Source: Candidatus Moranbacteria bacterium CG_4_9_14_3_um_filter_45_14 (GTDB lineage Bacteria; Patescibacteriota; Minisyncoccia; Moranbacterales; UBA1568). Taken from it: DNA of 6,480 nucleotides. The stretch covers positions 1 through 6,480 of the forward strand of contig PFVP01000062.1 of assembly GCA_002790675.1 (NCBI GenBank), given 5' to 3'. Numbering within the stretch: position 1 is the first letter of the stretch; each line of letters begins with the position of its first letter. Shown piece by piece: positions 1 through 6,017 of this stretch. The notes under the pieces were generated by a model. It did no database searches. It was not told where the DNA came from and saw only the letters and a list, made by a program, of their open reading frames with translations. Position numbers and translations under genes: made by a program.

Positions 1-428
1 ATCGTCAATCCTGATTGAGCTAAATTGTGAAAAATAACTTCATAAAATGTCGGAGGAACCGCGAGATAGAACAGCTTACTGGTACATTGACCCACACATC
101 CATCAATGGTCAAGAGCGTTTGTGAGAGTTGTGTATATGCTAAAGCATCTTCAAAAGTTCCCTGTTGATAAGAAAAAATTTTCAAAAATGAAGCGAGCTC
201 ATCTGGTTGATAGACACTCTTCTTTTCTCTTAATGCGTCTCGGACGAATGCTTGAAAATTCTCATCAGAATATGACTGACGAGAAAATCCGACAACACGA
301 AAAACTGTTGGCAAATACCCTCTTCGAAACATATCAAACAATGAAGGTAGGAGTTTTTTTCGGCTGAGGTCGCCTGTCACTCCGAAAATAATAACCACTG
401 TTGGAGAATCAAATTGAGTATTTTTCAT
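1..428 (-). CDS. zwf: Glucose-6-phosphate dehydrogenase, N-terminal part (cut by window edge)
   Basis: This gene is open at position 1. The first 142 codons are present, starting at ATG (428-426), 18 bases after the stop of the DUF3179 gene. The enzyme oxidises glucose 6-phosphate to 6-phosphogluconolactone with NAD(P)+ in the cytoplasm, the entry step of the oxidative pentose phosphate pathway. I translated the minus strand by hand. Residues 11-28 read VVIIFGVTGDLSRKKLLP, the nucleotide-binding GxxGDL fingerprint of the family. RVVGFSR follows at about 44-50, and LFYLAVPP at 119-126 matches the family's conserved FYLA-PP segment. The reading frame is intact throughout. The family is usually about 450-500 residues, so roughly two thirds lie outside the window. 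The start has no clear Shine-Dalgarno site. As the last visible gene of the run, it links the cluster to oxidative NADPH production. Identity is secure; cofactor preference cannot be judged. Confidence 0.93.
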   Translation of the reverse strand, partial: MKNTQFDSPTVVIIFGVTGDLSRKKLLPSLFDMFRRGYLPTVFRVVGFSRQSYSDENFQAFVRDALREKKSVYQPDELASFLKIFSYQQGTFEDALAYTQLSQTLLTIDGCVGQCTSKLFYLAVPPTFYEVIFHNLAQSGLT

Positions 429-446
429 AATTTCTTATCTACAAAG

Positions 447-1493
447 TTATTGTTTGCTGGGGTCAAAGACTCTGCCATCTTGCTGGTGTCTCACTGCCCA
501 GCTGAACCACATTTCAAAATAAAACGGGATGTTCTTATTCTGAGCATCCAAAACCACAAGCTCACCATCTTTTTTCTGAAGCATAATTTTCTGTCCATTC
601 ACTTCGGTGGTATAAACCTCATCAGAACGGAATGACAGCCATGGAACAGATATTGAAGTATCATCAATGGTAAAAACAACAAAAATTGTTTTTGCCGGAT
701 ACCGGACGTCTTGCATACTTGGATGAAAGATAAAATCTTCATTCGTATCATATGATCCATAAGGATTACGGGAATAATCACGGAAATATCCTGTTCGTTC
801 GCTCACGACACGAGCGTGCGGATATTTCTCCTTCACCTCATCTATCGTCAAAAGTTGAAATGATATGCGCGTCAGCTCTTGACCAAAATATTTTCCCGCC
901 AGCGCCCGGCCGGTACTTTGTTGCCAGAGAGTTTCGCTCAATCGATCATACATAATCATATTGCTCTCCACGAGTGCCCCGCTCACCCCGAAGGTACTCA
1001 CACCATCAGGCAAGCGACGATCATACACTACGGCACTCCCGCAAAGCGGACAAAATGTGACGGCTATAGGCACTCCTCCCACGGTATCATTTATAATTTC
1101 ATGCCAGACGAGAATATTGTAAGGGTATACCTTAGTATTGTCTCCATCCTGTATTACGATGGCATTCACATCACCAGCTTGTTTCCAAGTATCTAGTGTA
1201 TCAAATTTTGGCTCATTTAAAGCAGGTATACCATCCTTTCCCGGTCCACCGTTTAACGCGTCAGTGAGCGATTGATCAGCTTTAGACCAATCCGTATCAG
1301 GAAAAGCTCTGACCAAAAAATCTGGTGCGGCAATACTCTTCATAGAAGAAGAAATTTCATTTATTTTTTTATCCGGTTTTCGTGAAGAAAAAAGAGCAAA
1401 AGCAAGTGTGAGCAATATAAGCCCCGTGAGAAAAACAAAAGTAAAATTCCGTTTACGGTTTATGGATGAAGATATTTTTGTTTCATTTTCCAT
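447..1493 (-). CDS. Membrane-anchored DUF3179 family protein
   Basis: This is a 348-residue protein of the DUF3179 family, whose biochemical role is unknown to me. The N-terminus has a basic stretch (NRKRN, 12-16) followed by a hydrophobic segment at about 17-36. This looks like an uncleaved signal anchor or signal peptide and places the main domain outside the cytoplasm. Family hallmarks are GIPALNEPKF (88-97), VYPYNILVWHEIINDTVGG (122-140), FCPLCGSAVVYDRR (147-160) and FGVSGALVESNMIMYDR further on. The CPLC pair (C148, C151) and H131 are candidate metal or thiol sites; that is inference. The ATG at 1493 lies 13 bases after the rpe stop with only a weak purine stretch upstream, and zwf follows after 18 bases. 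It sits oddly between two pentose phosphate genes. The exported CxxC motif may relate to the thioredoxin and CcdA genes upstream in the same run. Confidence 0.9.
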   Translation of the reverse strand: MENETKISSSINRKRNFTFVFLTGLILLTLAFALFSSRKPDKKINEISSSMKSIAAPDFLVRAFPDTDWSKADQSLTDALNGGPGKDGIPALNEPKFDTLDTWKQAGDVNAIVIQDGDNTKVYPYNILVWHEIINDTVGGVPIAVTFCPLCGSAVVYDRRLPDGVSTFGVSGALVESNMIMYDRLSETLWQQSTGRALAGKYFGQELTRISFQLLTIDEVKEKYPHARVVSERTGYFRDYSRNPYGSYDTNEDFIFHPSMQDVRYPAKTIFVVFTIDDTSISVPWLSFRSDEVYTTEVNGQKIMLQKKDGELVVLDAQNKNIPFYFEMWFSWAVRHQQDGRVFDPSKQ

Positions 1494-1506
1494 AGTGGCT
1501 TCTTAT

Positions 1507-2142
1507 TTACTCTTTTGTTAACCCCTGCAATCGCTTGAGAGCATCTCCTACATCATTCTTTTGAAACAAAGCGCTCCCGACAACCACTTCAGTGATGCCG
1601 GAGACAATAATCTGAGCCACTGTTGCCTCGTTCACTCCCCCGTCCAAAGCCACAATGGTCTCCGAGGAAATATCCCGTATCTGGCGTACTTTCTTCAACA
1701 CATCAGGGATGAAGGTCTGTCCTTGTGCCCCGGGATGCACTCCCAAAAGTAATACTCTATTTGTAATTGGTACAACCGAAGCAACATCAGCGACCGTTGT
1801 TTCAGGATTAAGAGCAATACCTGTTTCCATACCCGCCATCATTATCTGTTGTAAAACTGTACGCGGATCATCCAAGCTTTCACTATGAAACGTGATTCGC
1901 TTCACTCCAGATTTCTTGCATCTTTCAATATATTGTAACGGATGATTCACCATCAAGTGTGCTTCAAGGGAAAACGCGTCACGATACAGTGTAACGGATT
2001 CAATCTCTATGCTCGTATGAGGAACAAACTCCCCGTCCATAATATCAATTTGTACCCAAGACACTTTGCCTCTCAAAGCCGTCATTCTTTGATCAAGCTC
2101 CTTCTTTTCGGAAGTGAGAATAGCAGGAATAATATGTACCAT
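1507..2142 (-). CDS. rpe: Ribulose-phosphate 3-epimerase family protein (divergent)
   Basis: This 211-residue TIM barrel of the ribulose-phosphate 3-epimerase family is close to the usual 215-230 residues. The family interconverts ribulose 5-phosphate and xylulose 5-phosphate in the cytoplasm. The strand motifs appear in order: IPAIL (5-9), VQIDIMDGEFVP (30-41), EAHLMV (60-65), ITFHSE (83-88), GIALNPET (107-114), LLGVHPGAQGQTFIP (131-145), IVALDGGVN (162-170) and VVVGSALF near the end. Both expected catalytic aspartates are present (D33, D166), as is the metal-ligand histidine H62. The first metal histidine, normally H in the H-x-D motif, is Gln31 (codon at 2052-2050), and the early active-site Ser is Ala7. 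The gene starts 9 bases after the rpiB stop with no Shine-Dalgarno site. The tal and rpiB neighbours support a pentose phosphate role. A changed metal preference or a different ketose phosphate substrate remains possible. Confidence 0.88.
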   Translation of the reverse strand: MVHIIPAILTSEKKELDQRMTALRGKVSWVQIDIMDGEFVPHTSIEIESVTLYRDAFSLEAHLMVNHPLQYIERCKKSGVKRITFHSESLDDPRTVLQQIMMAGMETGIALNPETTVADVASVVPITNRVLLLGVHPGAQGQTFIPDVLKKVRQIRDISSETIVALDGGVNEATVAQIIVSGITEVVVGSALFQKNDVGDALKRLQGLTKE

Positions 2143-2151
2143 AATATTTTT

Positions 2152-2601
2152 TTATCTTTGAATGGCATTGATTCTTCGCACTCGCCTTTGATGCCGTTCT
2201 TCAGAGCTGAATGCTGTATCAATAAATATACGCAGTATTTTTTCTGCCTCTTTCGAAGAAACATACTTTTCACCAAAACAAAGCACATTAGCATCATTGT
2301 GCTCACGAGCGTAATGAGCCACATCTTCATTCCAGACGTTAACAGCACGAATTCCTGAAACCTTATTCGCTGCGATAGTTACCCCTGATCCGGTATCACA
2401 CACCAAAATACCGAAACTTTCCCTATCACAAGACACTTGCTGTGCTACTTTCAATGCAAACTCGACATAATCATCCTCCGGATCAAGAATCACATTGCCT
2501 ACATCGGTTACGGTGTATCCCAGTCCGCTCAGATAATGTTTCATCTCTTCTTTGAGACGGAAACCTGCGTGATCCGAACCGATAAAAATACTTTTTTTCA
2601 T
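2152..2601 (-). CDS. rpiB: Ribose-5-phosphate isomerase B
   Basis: This 149-residue protein has the RpiB/LacAB fold at the typical length. It interconverts ribose 5-phosphate and ribulose 5-phosphate in the cytoplasm and usually acts as a dimer. Visible motifs are IGSDHAGFRLKE (7-18), a DDYVEFA segment (43-49), GILVCDTGSGVTIAANK (64-80), REHNDANVL (99-107) and the C-terminal ERHQRRVRRI. C68 matches the catalytic cysteine of the E. coli-type enzyme, and H101 lies in the conserved HNDAN stretch. The usual CGTGxG loop reads CDTGSG, a mild departure. The gene has the longest leader of the run, 75 bases after the SIS gene. This is one of the few starts with a Shine-Dalgarno-like element: GAGG (2617-2614 on the minus strand), though 12 bases from the ATG is rather far. 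It pairs functionally with the rpe homologue directly downstream. Confidence 0.93.
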   Translation of the reverse strand: MKKSIFIGSDHAGFRLKEEMKHYLSGLGYTVTDVGNVILDPEDDYVEFALKVAQQVSCDRESFGILVCDTGSGVTIAANKVSGIRAVNVWNEDVAHYAREHNDANVLCFGEKYVSSKEAEKILRIFIDTAFSSEERHQRRVRRINAIQR

Positions 2602-2652
2602 ATGTTTTATTTACCTCAAGGATATATAATCAAAAAATGCTGTCTGTACTAT

Positions 2653-2670
2653 TTATGATATTCATCATAA
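2653..2670 (-). repeat. Small AT-rich inverted repeat in the SIS-rpiB gap
   Basis: The arms TTATGAT (2653-2659) and ATCATAA (2664-2670) are perfect complements around a 4-base loop, inside the 75-base spacer that ends the SIS gene and precedes rpiB. The stem has only one GC pair and no T-run follows it directly, so it is a poor intrinsic terminator. It could be a weak processing site, an operator half-site pair or chance. I see no convincing -35/-10 pair for rpiB in this gap. Confidence 0.3.
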
Positions 2671-2676
2671 CATAAT

Positions 2677-3612
2677 CTACTCGACAATGGGCGAAATAGT
2701 GCTCCCAAATATTTTTGACACGTCCTTAGTATAAGCCACAATATTTTCCCTGAAAAAAGGTGGTTTGCTTTTTTGAATCTGTGCGATCACATAGTATCCG
2801 ATCGCCATCATAGTGGCATATCCGGCATATTCCGGAAGAGGAATATTGAGCCGATTTTCTGACGCCCCCCATACCATATTTCTATCACCGAAACTGATAA
2901 ACAGTTCGTTCGATGGCACCACCGTCACGGCGTGCTTCATATACTCACTCGTCTCAACATCCCGAGCGATTTTTCTCCCAAACAATTCGATAAATTTCAC
3001 CTGAAGCATCCTAATGATTCCAGAGAATCGTGTCGGAACGATAAGAAAATATCTATCGTATTTTGAAAAATCCGGCATCGAGAGCGTTTTAATATGCTCC
3101 TCGATAAAATTTTGGATATTCAGAGCATCCTCGTGTGTTTTTCCAAGAATCATACCCATATACGTGGAAGTATTATATGTATACGGCTCTCTATTTTTCG
3201 GAAAGACAAACACTCGATCGCTTGCGACGAACTGCATCGCTTCCGCATGAGGATTGTTGGTAATGAGTGCGATATCTTTGCCAAGTTCTTTCGCGCGCTT
3301 TGCAATCAATGGTGCATGCTTTCCGCCAGAAGCTGAAATGATTATCACGCTATCAATAGAATGAATATCTTTCAGTTTTTGTTCGTAATTGCTTTCAGAA
3401 GCGAACACCGCGTCCCAATCTTCAAAGATGATTCTCCCTGTCGCCTCAGCATTGCCCGAGCCCACAACAAGTGGCCTTTTGAATGTATCAAGCTTGATTG
3501 TTGGTAACTTTTCTCTTTGAAAGAGTTCAAGCGCTCCCAGAACAGCAACATCTAAATTCGGTATGTTGTTTATATCAAATGTCCCAAGTGTTTCACTATT
3601 TTTATTATTCAT
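2677..3612 (-). CDS. SIS-domain sugar-phosphate isomerase-like protein
   Basis: This 311-residue protein has a clear SIS (sugar isomerase) domain in its first half. LVVGSGNAEATG (48-59) is the first strand and phosphate-binding loop, SVIIISASGGKHAPLI (88-103) matches the SIS Ser/Gly loop, and ALITNNPHAEAM (115-126) with E142 in FPKNREPYTYNTSTYMG is the usual downstream segment. The second half (about 168-311) starts a new strand at YFLIVPTRFSG, followed by KFIELFGRKI. It resembles a degenerate second SIS module, the layout of double-SIS proteins such as bifunctional phosphoglucose/phosphomannose isomerases of about 300-350 residues. It lies between tal (24 bases upstream) and rpiB, so a role in hexose or pentose phosphate isomerisation is a reasonable inference, but the substrate is not shown. 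The AT-rich leader has no Shine-Dalgarno site. It ends with TAG. A regulatory or amino-sugar role is the main alternative. Confidence 0.82.
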   Translation of the reverse strand: MNNKNSETLGTFDINNIPNLDVAVLGALELFQREKLPTIKLDTFKRPLVVGSGNAEATGRIIFEDWDAVFASESNYEQKLKDIHSIDSVIIISASGGKHAPLIAKRAKELGKDIALITNNPHAEAMQFVASDRVFVFPKNREPYTYNTSTYMGMILGKTHEDALNIQNFIEEHIKTLSMPDFSKYDRYFLIVPTRFSGIIRMLQVKFIELFGRKIARDVETSEYMKHAVTVVPSNELFISFGDRNMVWGASENRLNIPLPEYAGYATMMAIGYYVIAQIQKSKPPFFRENIVAYTKDVSKIFGSTISPIVE

Positions 3613-3636
3613 ATAAATAAAGTATTACTGTATATA

Positions 3637-4572
3637 TTATTTTTCAAACAAAGAAACTTTTTCACTGATGCTCTTTTTCTTTTTTGATTCCTCGTGTTTT
3701 TGAGAGATGCCAAGTAGACTTTCCCAGTCATCCGTAAACCGTTGCAACCCCTTTTCTGTCAGTTCGTGATCGATATCATACGCTTGCCACTCCTGATCGA
3801 TTTTTATCCGCTGATAAGGAATCTGCCGAAGGTTCACATCTGCCGGTATCGTATTATACCCTGGGACAGGCATCCCTTTGTCCGCCCATTCTTTCAAAAC
3901 CGTATAGGGTGCCGTTATAATATCAGTGCCCGAAGCAAGCGCCAGAAGAAACATATCAAGAGTACGAATGCTCGCCGCTAAAACCTGGGTGTTGCTTTTC
4001 TCTTTCTGATACATTCGGATGATATTTGAAACCAAGCTCATTCCGTTCTCGCCTCTATCATCGAGTCGTCCCACAAAAGGTGAAATAAAAACGTCTCCTT
4101 GTTGTTTTGCCCCCCTCGTAGCACTGGCCACTGCGGCGGCCTGAGACTCAGTAAAACACAAAGTCATATTCACACGTACCCCCTCATCCACCAGTCGTTT
4201 CGCTGTTTCAAGTCCTGCGCGTATAATCGGAAGTTTGATATGAGCATTCTGAATCCACCCAAACATCGTCTTCCCTGAGGTATACATCTCTTCCGCAGAA
4301 GTACAGGCACTGGCAGGTACTTCAACAGATACCGACCCGTTTGGCAAAAGCATGGAAATTTCCGATACAATATCCCGATACAGCAAAAGGGCTTCTTCTT
4401 GAGAAAAAGATTTTCCTGCTTTTAGATGGTCTCGAACTTGAGGATTCTTAGCGACGAGAGATGGATTTGTCGTTTGTCCATCCAAAAAATCGATATCCTG
4501 AAGAATTTTTTTCGTATCCGAAGGGTCTCCACTATCTAGAAAAATTTTTGTCCGAAGATTCTTGGGTCTCAT
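3637..4572 (-). CDS. tal: Transaldolase
   Basis: This 311-residue protein of the transaldolase family transfers a dihydroxyacetone unit between sedoheptulose 7-phosphate/glyceraldehyde 3-phosphate and erythrose 4-phosphate/fructose 6-phosphate in the cytoplasm. Motifs in order are KIFLDSGDPSDT (9-20), DGQTTNPSLV (31-40), VSVEVPA (81-87), HIKLPI (111-116) with K113 as the expected Schiff-base lysine, VNMTLCFTESQA (134-145), FISPFVGRLDDRG (162-174), and a late segment with RTLDMFLLALASGTDIITAPY. D13 and N36 match conserved active-site positions. The length suits a full transaldolase rather than the shorter fructose-6-phosphate aldolase subfamily of about 220 residues. A charged, lysine-rich tail (about 292-311) extends past the fold. 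It lies 15 bases after the HAD gene and 24 bases before the SIS gene, with an AT-rich leader and no Shine-Dalgarno site. Confidence 0.92.
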   Translation of the reverse strand: MRPKNLRTKIFLDSGDPSDTKKILQDIDFLDGQTTNPSLVAKNPQVRDHLKAGKSFSQEEALLLYRDIVSEISMLLPNGSVSVEVPASACTSAEEMYTSGKTMFGWIQNAHIKLPIIRAGLETAKRLVDEGVRVNMTLCFTESQAAAVASATRGAKQQGDVFISPFVGRLDDRGENGMSLVSNIIRMYQKEKSNTQVLAASIRTLDMFLLALASGTDIITAPYTVLKEWADKGMPVPGYNTIPADVNLRQIPYQRIKIDQEWQAYDIDHELTEKGLQRFTDDWESLLGISQKHEESKKKKSISEKVSLFEK

Positions 4573-4587
4573 ATATTTTTTACTATA

Positions 4588-5214
4588 TTATAAAAGCTTC
4601 TCTCGTAAATCTGCGATAACATGATCCGCACAACCACACGTTGACGGAAGGTCAGCGTACGGTCGATCATCTTCTCGTTTCAGAAAATACGTTTCAATCT
4701 GAGGGTAGGCTTTCTTCATCCTGTCAATATTGACAGCTTTGTCATCGATAAAATAAATTTTCTTGTACTGAGTAACTACATCACGAATAGCAATCTCCTT
4801 CTCGCCTCCAGTGATGATCAGTGGCACATCATATATGAGATTACTATGCTCCACTTTTTCCGCCTGCATCTCCTTATCTCCCTGGGTCAAGATGATAATA
4901 TCAAATTCGGCAGCATGTTCTTCGAAAAATGACCGTACATCATCAAAGATAAACGTATGCGCTTCATTCACAATAACGGTGTGAATGAGATCGTGCAGAT
5001 CCTTCTTATCCGGATAAGAAAATTTATCAACAAACGTATCTATATCATCTAAGTGACAACAATCTTTCAAGGCCATCCTCTTTTCTTGAAACTCCTGTTC
5101 AGAAACTCCTCGTGATTGAAAAACCTCTTTAAGTCGTTGCACAAAGCGAGTGGTATTAAATAGGGTGTGGTCAAAATCAATCAGAATAAGTTTTTGGTGT
5201 TTTGCGGTAAGCAT
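4588..5214 (-). CDS. HAD-family hydrolase (probable small-molecule phosphatase)
   Basis: This 208-residue protein belongs to the haloacid dehalogenase superfamily, whose members mostly remove phosphate from small molecules using Mg2+. Motif I is IDFDHTLFNT, with nucleophile D13 and acid/base D15. Motif II is ILTQGD with T110. A lysine for motif III could be K120 or K139. Motif IV is IYFIDDKAVNI with D157 and D158. The helical stretch at about 23-95 between motifs I and II would be a C1-type cap. The protein has two cysteine pairs, C52-C53 in the cap and C193/C195 in a CGC near the C-terminus. Their meaning is unknown. It lies between ccdA (33 bases) and tal (15 bases), so a sugar phosphate is a plausible substrate, but nothing in the sequence fixes it. 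No Shine-Dalgarno site precedes the ATG. Confidence 0.85.
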   Translation of the reverse strand: MLTAKHQKLILIDFDHTLFNTTRFVQRLKEVFQSRGVSEQEFQEKRMALKDCCHLDDIDTFVDKFSYPDKKDLHDLIHTVIVNEAHTFIFDDVRSFFEEHAAEFDIIILTQGDKEMQAEKVEHSNLIYDVPLIITGGEKEIAIRDVVTQYKKIYFIDDKAVNIDRMKKAYPQIETYFLKREDDRPYADLPSTCGCADHVIADLREKLL

Positions 5215-5247
5215 AATAATATTTTATATAGAAAAATATAGTGATCA

Positions 5248-5964
5248 TCATCGAAAAAACCGAGTTTCGATCTGACCGACATCAAAGTAACCACTCTCTA
5301 TTAAGAACGCCTCCGCGTCTTTATCCAGCCCAAACACAATAGCGAGTCCAACGAGAATGAATATAATGCCAAGCACTTTCTTAAACCATCCATTTGGGTC
5401 AGCCATCCATTTCATCTTACTCACTGCTTTTTGACCGAAAAAGGCTACTCCCAAAAGAACAGTGGCCAGACCAAATGCGTACGCAATCAGATTGATAACT
5501 CCTAAAGCAAAACTCTGTGGCAACACGGTAGCCAAAATAAGGGCGTATGTCGGACTACAACTAGAAAAGACTGGTCCGAGTGCCATACCGACAAACACCG
5601 CTCCCCATCTTCCATTTTGTTTCTGTGAATCTTGGAGTAATCGCTGTGATCGGTTACCGAATCCAAGCATCATCTCAATCTTGCCCCACACAAGAGGAAA
5701 CAATGTAAAAATACCGAAGAGAAGAATAATCCCGCCAGAGATTCCCTTCCATACTTCTGGTGGAACAGTGATGAACGCGGTAGTTGATTTGAGGAATAAT
5801 GTAAAAAGAACAATCGAAAGCGCAAGTGATCCCGTCACGATAAATGGTCTCAGCCGATCACGATTGACGATCGAACCACCAATAATAACAGGGAGCACTG
5901 GCAACACACATGGCGCGAGAATGGTCAGTATACCGGCTAAAAATGAAAAGAAAAGGAGTTCCAT
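5248..5964 (-). CDS. ccdA: CcdA-type cytochrome c biogenesis / thiol-disulfide transport protein
   Basis: This integral membrane protein of the CcdA/DsbD-core family passes electrons from cytoplasmic thioredoxin to exported thiol proteins. From the ATG at 5964 it has 238 residues, the usual CcdA size, with about six hydrophobic segments. The two redox cysteines are visible: C19 in LAPCVLPVLPVIIGGS in the first segment, and C136 in FSSCSPTYALILA. I chose ATG 5964 because the family normally begins directly with the MELLFFSFLAG-type helix. An in-frame GTG at 5997 would add 11 residues but lies inside the arm of a stem-loop. A GGA at 5976-5974 is the only weak Shine-Dalgarno match for the ATG. 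The membrane-anchored thioredoxin-fold gene lies immediately upstream and is the likely exported partner. The gene ends with TGA, the only TGA stop in the window. A role specifically in cytochrome c assembly is not shown. Confidence 0.91.
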   Translation of the reverse strand: MELLFFSFLAGILTILAPCVLPVLPVIIGGSIVNRDRLRPFIVTGSLALSIVLFTLFLKSTTAFITVPPEVWKGISGGIILLFGIFTLFPLVWGKIEMMLGFGNRSQRLLQDSQKQNGRWGAVFVGMALGPVFSSCSPTYALILATVLPQSFALGVINLIAYAFGLATVLLGVAFFGQKAVSKMKWMADPNGWFKKVLGIIFILVGLAIVFGLDKDAEAFLIESGYFDVGQIETRFFR

Positions 5965-5976
5965 ATATGAATTTCC

Positions 5977-6004
5977 GAGAGGGGTAACGAGAGCCACCCC
6001 TCTC
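5977..6004 (-). other. Stem-loop between the thioredoxin gene and ccdA
   Basis: GAGAGGGGT (5977-5985) and ACCCCTCTC (5996-6004) form a perfect 9-bp, mostly G/C stem around a 10-base loop, in the 53-base gap before the ccdA ATG. On the transcribed strand it is followed by GGAAATTC rather than a T-run, so it is not a standard intrinsic terminator. It sits about 12 bases upstream of the ccdA start, next to the only Shine-Dalgarno-like GGA, and it covers the alternative GTG start. Modulation of ccdA translation or of mRNA stability between the two genes is a reasonable guess; the stem itself is seen directly. Confidence 0.55.
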
Positions 6005-6017
6005 TTCGATTATCGTA

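Noticed and set aside
47..367. Plus-strand open frame of 106 codons
   Set aside because: It lies entirely antisense to the zwf coding region, whose minus-strand translation shows clear family motifs. The plus-strand product shows no recognisable domain.
2082..2348. Minus-strand open frame of 88 codons spanning the rpe-rpiB junction
   Set aside because: It is out of frame with both genes and covers conserved parts of each, so it is a shadow frame.
2602..2640. Plus-strand TATAAT-like promoter in the SIS-rpiB gap
   Set aside because: No -35 element sits at proper spacing, and no plus-strand gene lies downstream. AT-rich spacers produce such matches by chance.
2653..2670. Intrinsic terminator between the SIS gene and rpiB
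   Set aside because: The stem has seven pairs that are nearly all A-T, and no T-run follows directly on the transcribed strand.
1507..3612. Possible ribulose monophosphate pathway pair (hexulose phosphate synthase plus a SIS hexuloisomerase)
   Set aside because: The barrel protein has the epimerase motif order and DGGV ending rather than the hexulose phosphate synthase pattern. The SIS protein, at 311 residues, is too long for the usual hexuloisomerase of under 200.
5241..5250. Recoding of TGA as glycine, as in SR1/Gracilibacteria
   Set aside because: No gene has an in-frame TGA inside it over roughly two thousand codons, and the only TGA ends ccdA at a normal length. The standard bacterial code explains everything seen.
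5965..5997. GTG at 5997 as the ccdA start
   Set aside because: The extra 11 residues are unlike CcdA N-termini, and the GTG is inside the stem-loop arm with the purine run directly abutting it. ATG 5964 begins at the first membrane helix as expected.
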